DNA of 6,878 nucleotides, taken from JAGWRA01 sp035534615. GTDB taxonomy: Bacteria; Acidobacteriota; Vicinamibacteria; Vicinamibacterales; CAVVIG01. Shown in pieces: positions 5,998 to 6,878 of this stretch. The DNA is taken from assembly GCA_035534615.1 (NCBI GenBank), contig DATLRO010000115.1, forward strand, positions 1 to 6,878. The letters are read 5' to 3'. The first letter of the stretch is position 1. Each line of letters starts with the position of its first letter. Position numbers and translations under genes: made by a program. Below the pieces are notes generated by a model. The model was given only the letters and a program-made list of their open reading frames with translations, had not been told where the DNA came from and searched no databases.

Positions 5998-6351
5998 ATG
6001 AACGACAATCGCCACGACGACCCGACCTCCTCGCTCAGGCTGCGCAAGCGGCTCAGAACGATTGGCGCCCTGGTGCTGCTGGTCGGGATCAGCGGCGCGT
6101 GGCTGCTGTACTGGTTCGAAACGCGGTACGCCGGCCCGACGATGGACCAGCTGCTGCCGGGCTATGCGCAGGCGGATGCCCGGCAGATGGGTATTCTCTA
6201 CGGCGGGACGGGGGTCCTGATGTCGGAAGGGCTCGAGCAGCTGAAGCGGCCGGACACGCAGGCGATCATCATCGCCGCGGTCTCCGTGCTCATTGCGCTC
6301 GGCTGCTTCTATGTCGCCCGGCAGCTCGGCTACGAGCCGGAAGCTGACTGA
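5998..6351 (+). CDS. Small two-helix membrane protein of unknown function
   Basis: A 117-residue protein I do not recognise. It has a charged cytoplasmic-looking N-terminus rich in Asn, Asp and Arg (1-20, ending RLRKRLR), a first membrane helix at about 21-40 (TIGALVLLVGISGAWLLYWF), a loop of about 45 residues (41-87) and a second helix at about 88-107 (QAIIIAAVSVLIALGCFYVA). A short tail, RQLGYEPEAD, follows. By the positive-inside rule both ends lie in the cytoplasm and the loop outside; the loop includes GILYGGTGVLMSEGLEQLKR (65-84). The first helix is not followed by a cleavage site. The start is supported by GAGGGG at 5982-5987, 10 bases upstream. Its 3' end overlaps the convergent EVE gene by 22 bases. 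Codon usage matches its neighbours and the hydrophobic pattern is orderly, so I believe it is real. Confidence 0.8.
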   Translation: MNDNRHDDPTSSLRLRKRLRTIGALVLLVGISGAWLLYWFETRYAGPTMDQLLPGYAQADARQMGILYGGTGVLMSEGLEQLKRPDTQAIIIAAVSVLIALGCFYVARQLGYEPEAD

Positions 6352-6842
6352 CGGCCGCGCCGGCCGGCGTCTCGCGCCATCTCCCGGCCGAGCCGCACGA
6401 CGATGTCGTACTCGCCCTTCGTCACCGGCTGAACCGACAGCCGGCTCCCTTTCCGATTCACCATCATCGCCTCGAGACCCCTGGTCGCCTTCAGCGTTTC
6501 GAGCGGGATCGTGCCGGCAAACCGCTCCTTGAACGCGATGTCGACCATGTACCAGGTCGGTGAGTTCCTGTCGGTCCCGGGATCGAAGTACTTGTGCCCC
6601 TTTTTCCAGGCGAAGTGATCCGGGTACCCGGCCTTCGCGATCTCGGCGAGCCCCACGACGCCTGACGGCTCGGCATTCGAGGCGTAGAACAGGACGCCGT
6701 CGCCCACCTGCATGTCGTCGCGCATGAAGTTCCGCGCCTGATAGTTGCGCACCCCTTCCCAGCTCGTCGTCCCGTCCCGCTTCAGGTCGTCAATCGTGTA
6801 GGCGGCCGGCTCGCATTTCATCAGCCAGTAGCGTCGCGGCAT
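6330..6842 (-). CDS. EVE domain-containing protein
   Basis: A 170-residue single-domain EVE (PUA-like) protein, homologous to human thymocyte nuclear protein 1. Family marks are clear: YWLMKCEP at 5-12 (usually WLMKSEP), the WEGVRNYQARNFMR segment (28-41) followed by MQVGDGVLFYAS (44-55), GVVGLAEI (61-68), KYFDPGTDRNSPTWYMVDI (84-102), and the terminal QPVTKGEYDIV (138-148). EVE domains are thought to bind modified bases in DNA or RNA; the aromatic residues Trp28, Tyr34 and Trp97 would line the pocket. The C-terminal tail (about 150-170) is Arg-rich and less conserved. Its last codons overlap the convergent membrane protein gene. The start has GAGGG (6849-6853 on the plus-strand numbering) with a 6-base spacer. 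No restriction or modification gene is visible beside it, so it is probably a stand-alone housekeeping member and not part of a defence locus. Confidence 0.94.
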   Translation of the reverse strand: MPRRYWLMKCEPAAYTIDDLKRDGTTSWEGVRNYQARNFMRDDMQVGDGVLFYASNAEPSGVVGLAEIAKAGYPDHFAWKKGHKYFDPGTDRNSPTWYMVDIAFKERFAGTIPLETLKATRGLEAMMVNRKGSRLSVQPVTKGEYDIVVRLGREMARDAGRRGRQSASGS

Positions 6843-6848
6843 CGTCGT

Positions 6849-6853
6849 CCCTC
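6849..6853 (-). promoter_or_regulatory. Ribosome binding site of the EVE gene
   Basis: On the minus strand GAGGG lies 6 bases before the ATG at 6842, good spacing that supports this start. Confidence 0.6.
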
Positions 6854-6862
6854 GCGGCCCCC

Positions 6863-6868
6863 ATTTTA
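6863..6868 (-). promoter_or_regulatory. Candidate -10 element for the EVE gene
   Basis: Read on the minus strand, TAAAAT matches TATAAT at five of six positions and is one of the few A/T-only hexamers in this GC-rich window. It lies 20 bases before the ATG, implying a leader of only about 13 bases that still includes the ribosome binding site. The matching -35 would lie past the right edge of the window, so the call cannot be completed. Confidence 0.4.
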
Positions 6869-6878
6869 GTCGCGGAAG

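Noticed and set aside
6352..6366. Short GC hairpin (CGGCC/GGCCG) just after the membrane protein stop
   Set aside because: Five pairs, no T-run, and inside the EVE coding region; expected by chance at this GC content.
6330..6842. EVE gene as part of a defence island
   Set aside because: No nuclease, methylase, McrB-like ATPase or other defence gene in the window; the neighbours are housekeeping-type.

Overview
The window is GC-rich (about two thirds by eye), densely coding bacterial chromosome with no mobile element, CRISPR array or RNA gene that I can support. The gene mix is a cyclic-nucleotide-domain/thioredoxin-reductase-like fusion, a secreted PQQ-type beta-propeller, an elongation factor P with an unusual loop, and a lone EVE-domain protein. 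With the strong G/C bias at third codon positions, this suggests a soil-type GC-rich lineage such as Acidobacteriota (Vicinamibacteria-like). That placement is inference only; nothing here is diagnostic.

Layout. Positions 1-2014 are on the minus strand: a signal-peptide PQQ-like propeller (2014 to 581), then an Ogt-type O6-alkylguanine-DNA alkyltransferase (504 to 1). The alkyltransferase runs off the left edge, is absent as a simple closed frame, and was read directly from the reverse complement. A 171-base divergent intergenic region (2015-2185) separates this pair from a plus-strand run: elongation factor P (2186-2764), an AhpD/carboxymuconolactone-decarboxylase-family protein (2853-3320), a three-domain flavoprotein overlapping it by ATGA (3317-4993), and an alpha/beta hydrolase (5063-5842). 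A small two-helix membrane protein follows (5998-6351). It converges on, and overlaps by 22 bases, a minus-strand EVE-domain gene (6842 to 6330).

How the genes work together. The AhpD-like protein and the flavoprotein are translationally coupled and probably form one redox unit, yet the flavoprotein has no CxxC and so cannot be an ordinary thioredoxin reductase. The hydrolase may belong to the same transcript, but a 7/8-base tandem repeat fills the gap before it and ends at its start codon. Ogt (alkyl repair) and the EVE protein (possible modified-base reader) are ordinary housekeeping or accessory functions with no visible link to each other.

Most notable points. (1) A 57-base imperfect hairpin, 23 pairs with only three single-base bulges, lies between the elongation factor gene and the AhpD-like gene and ends just before the latter's ribosome binding site. 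(2) Elongation factor P carries a PTARG loop resembling EfpL/YeiP. (3) The fusion flavoprotein lacks every canonical redox cysteine pair. (4) A GCACCGA tandem repeat occupies the hydrolase leader. No wholly new system is evident; the hairpin plus redox pair is the best candidate for something undescribed.
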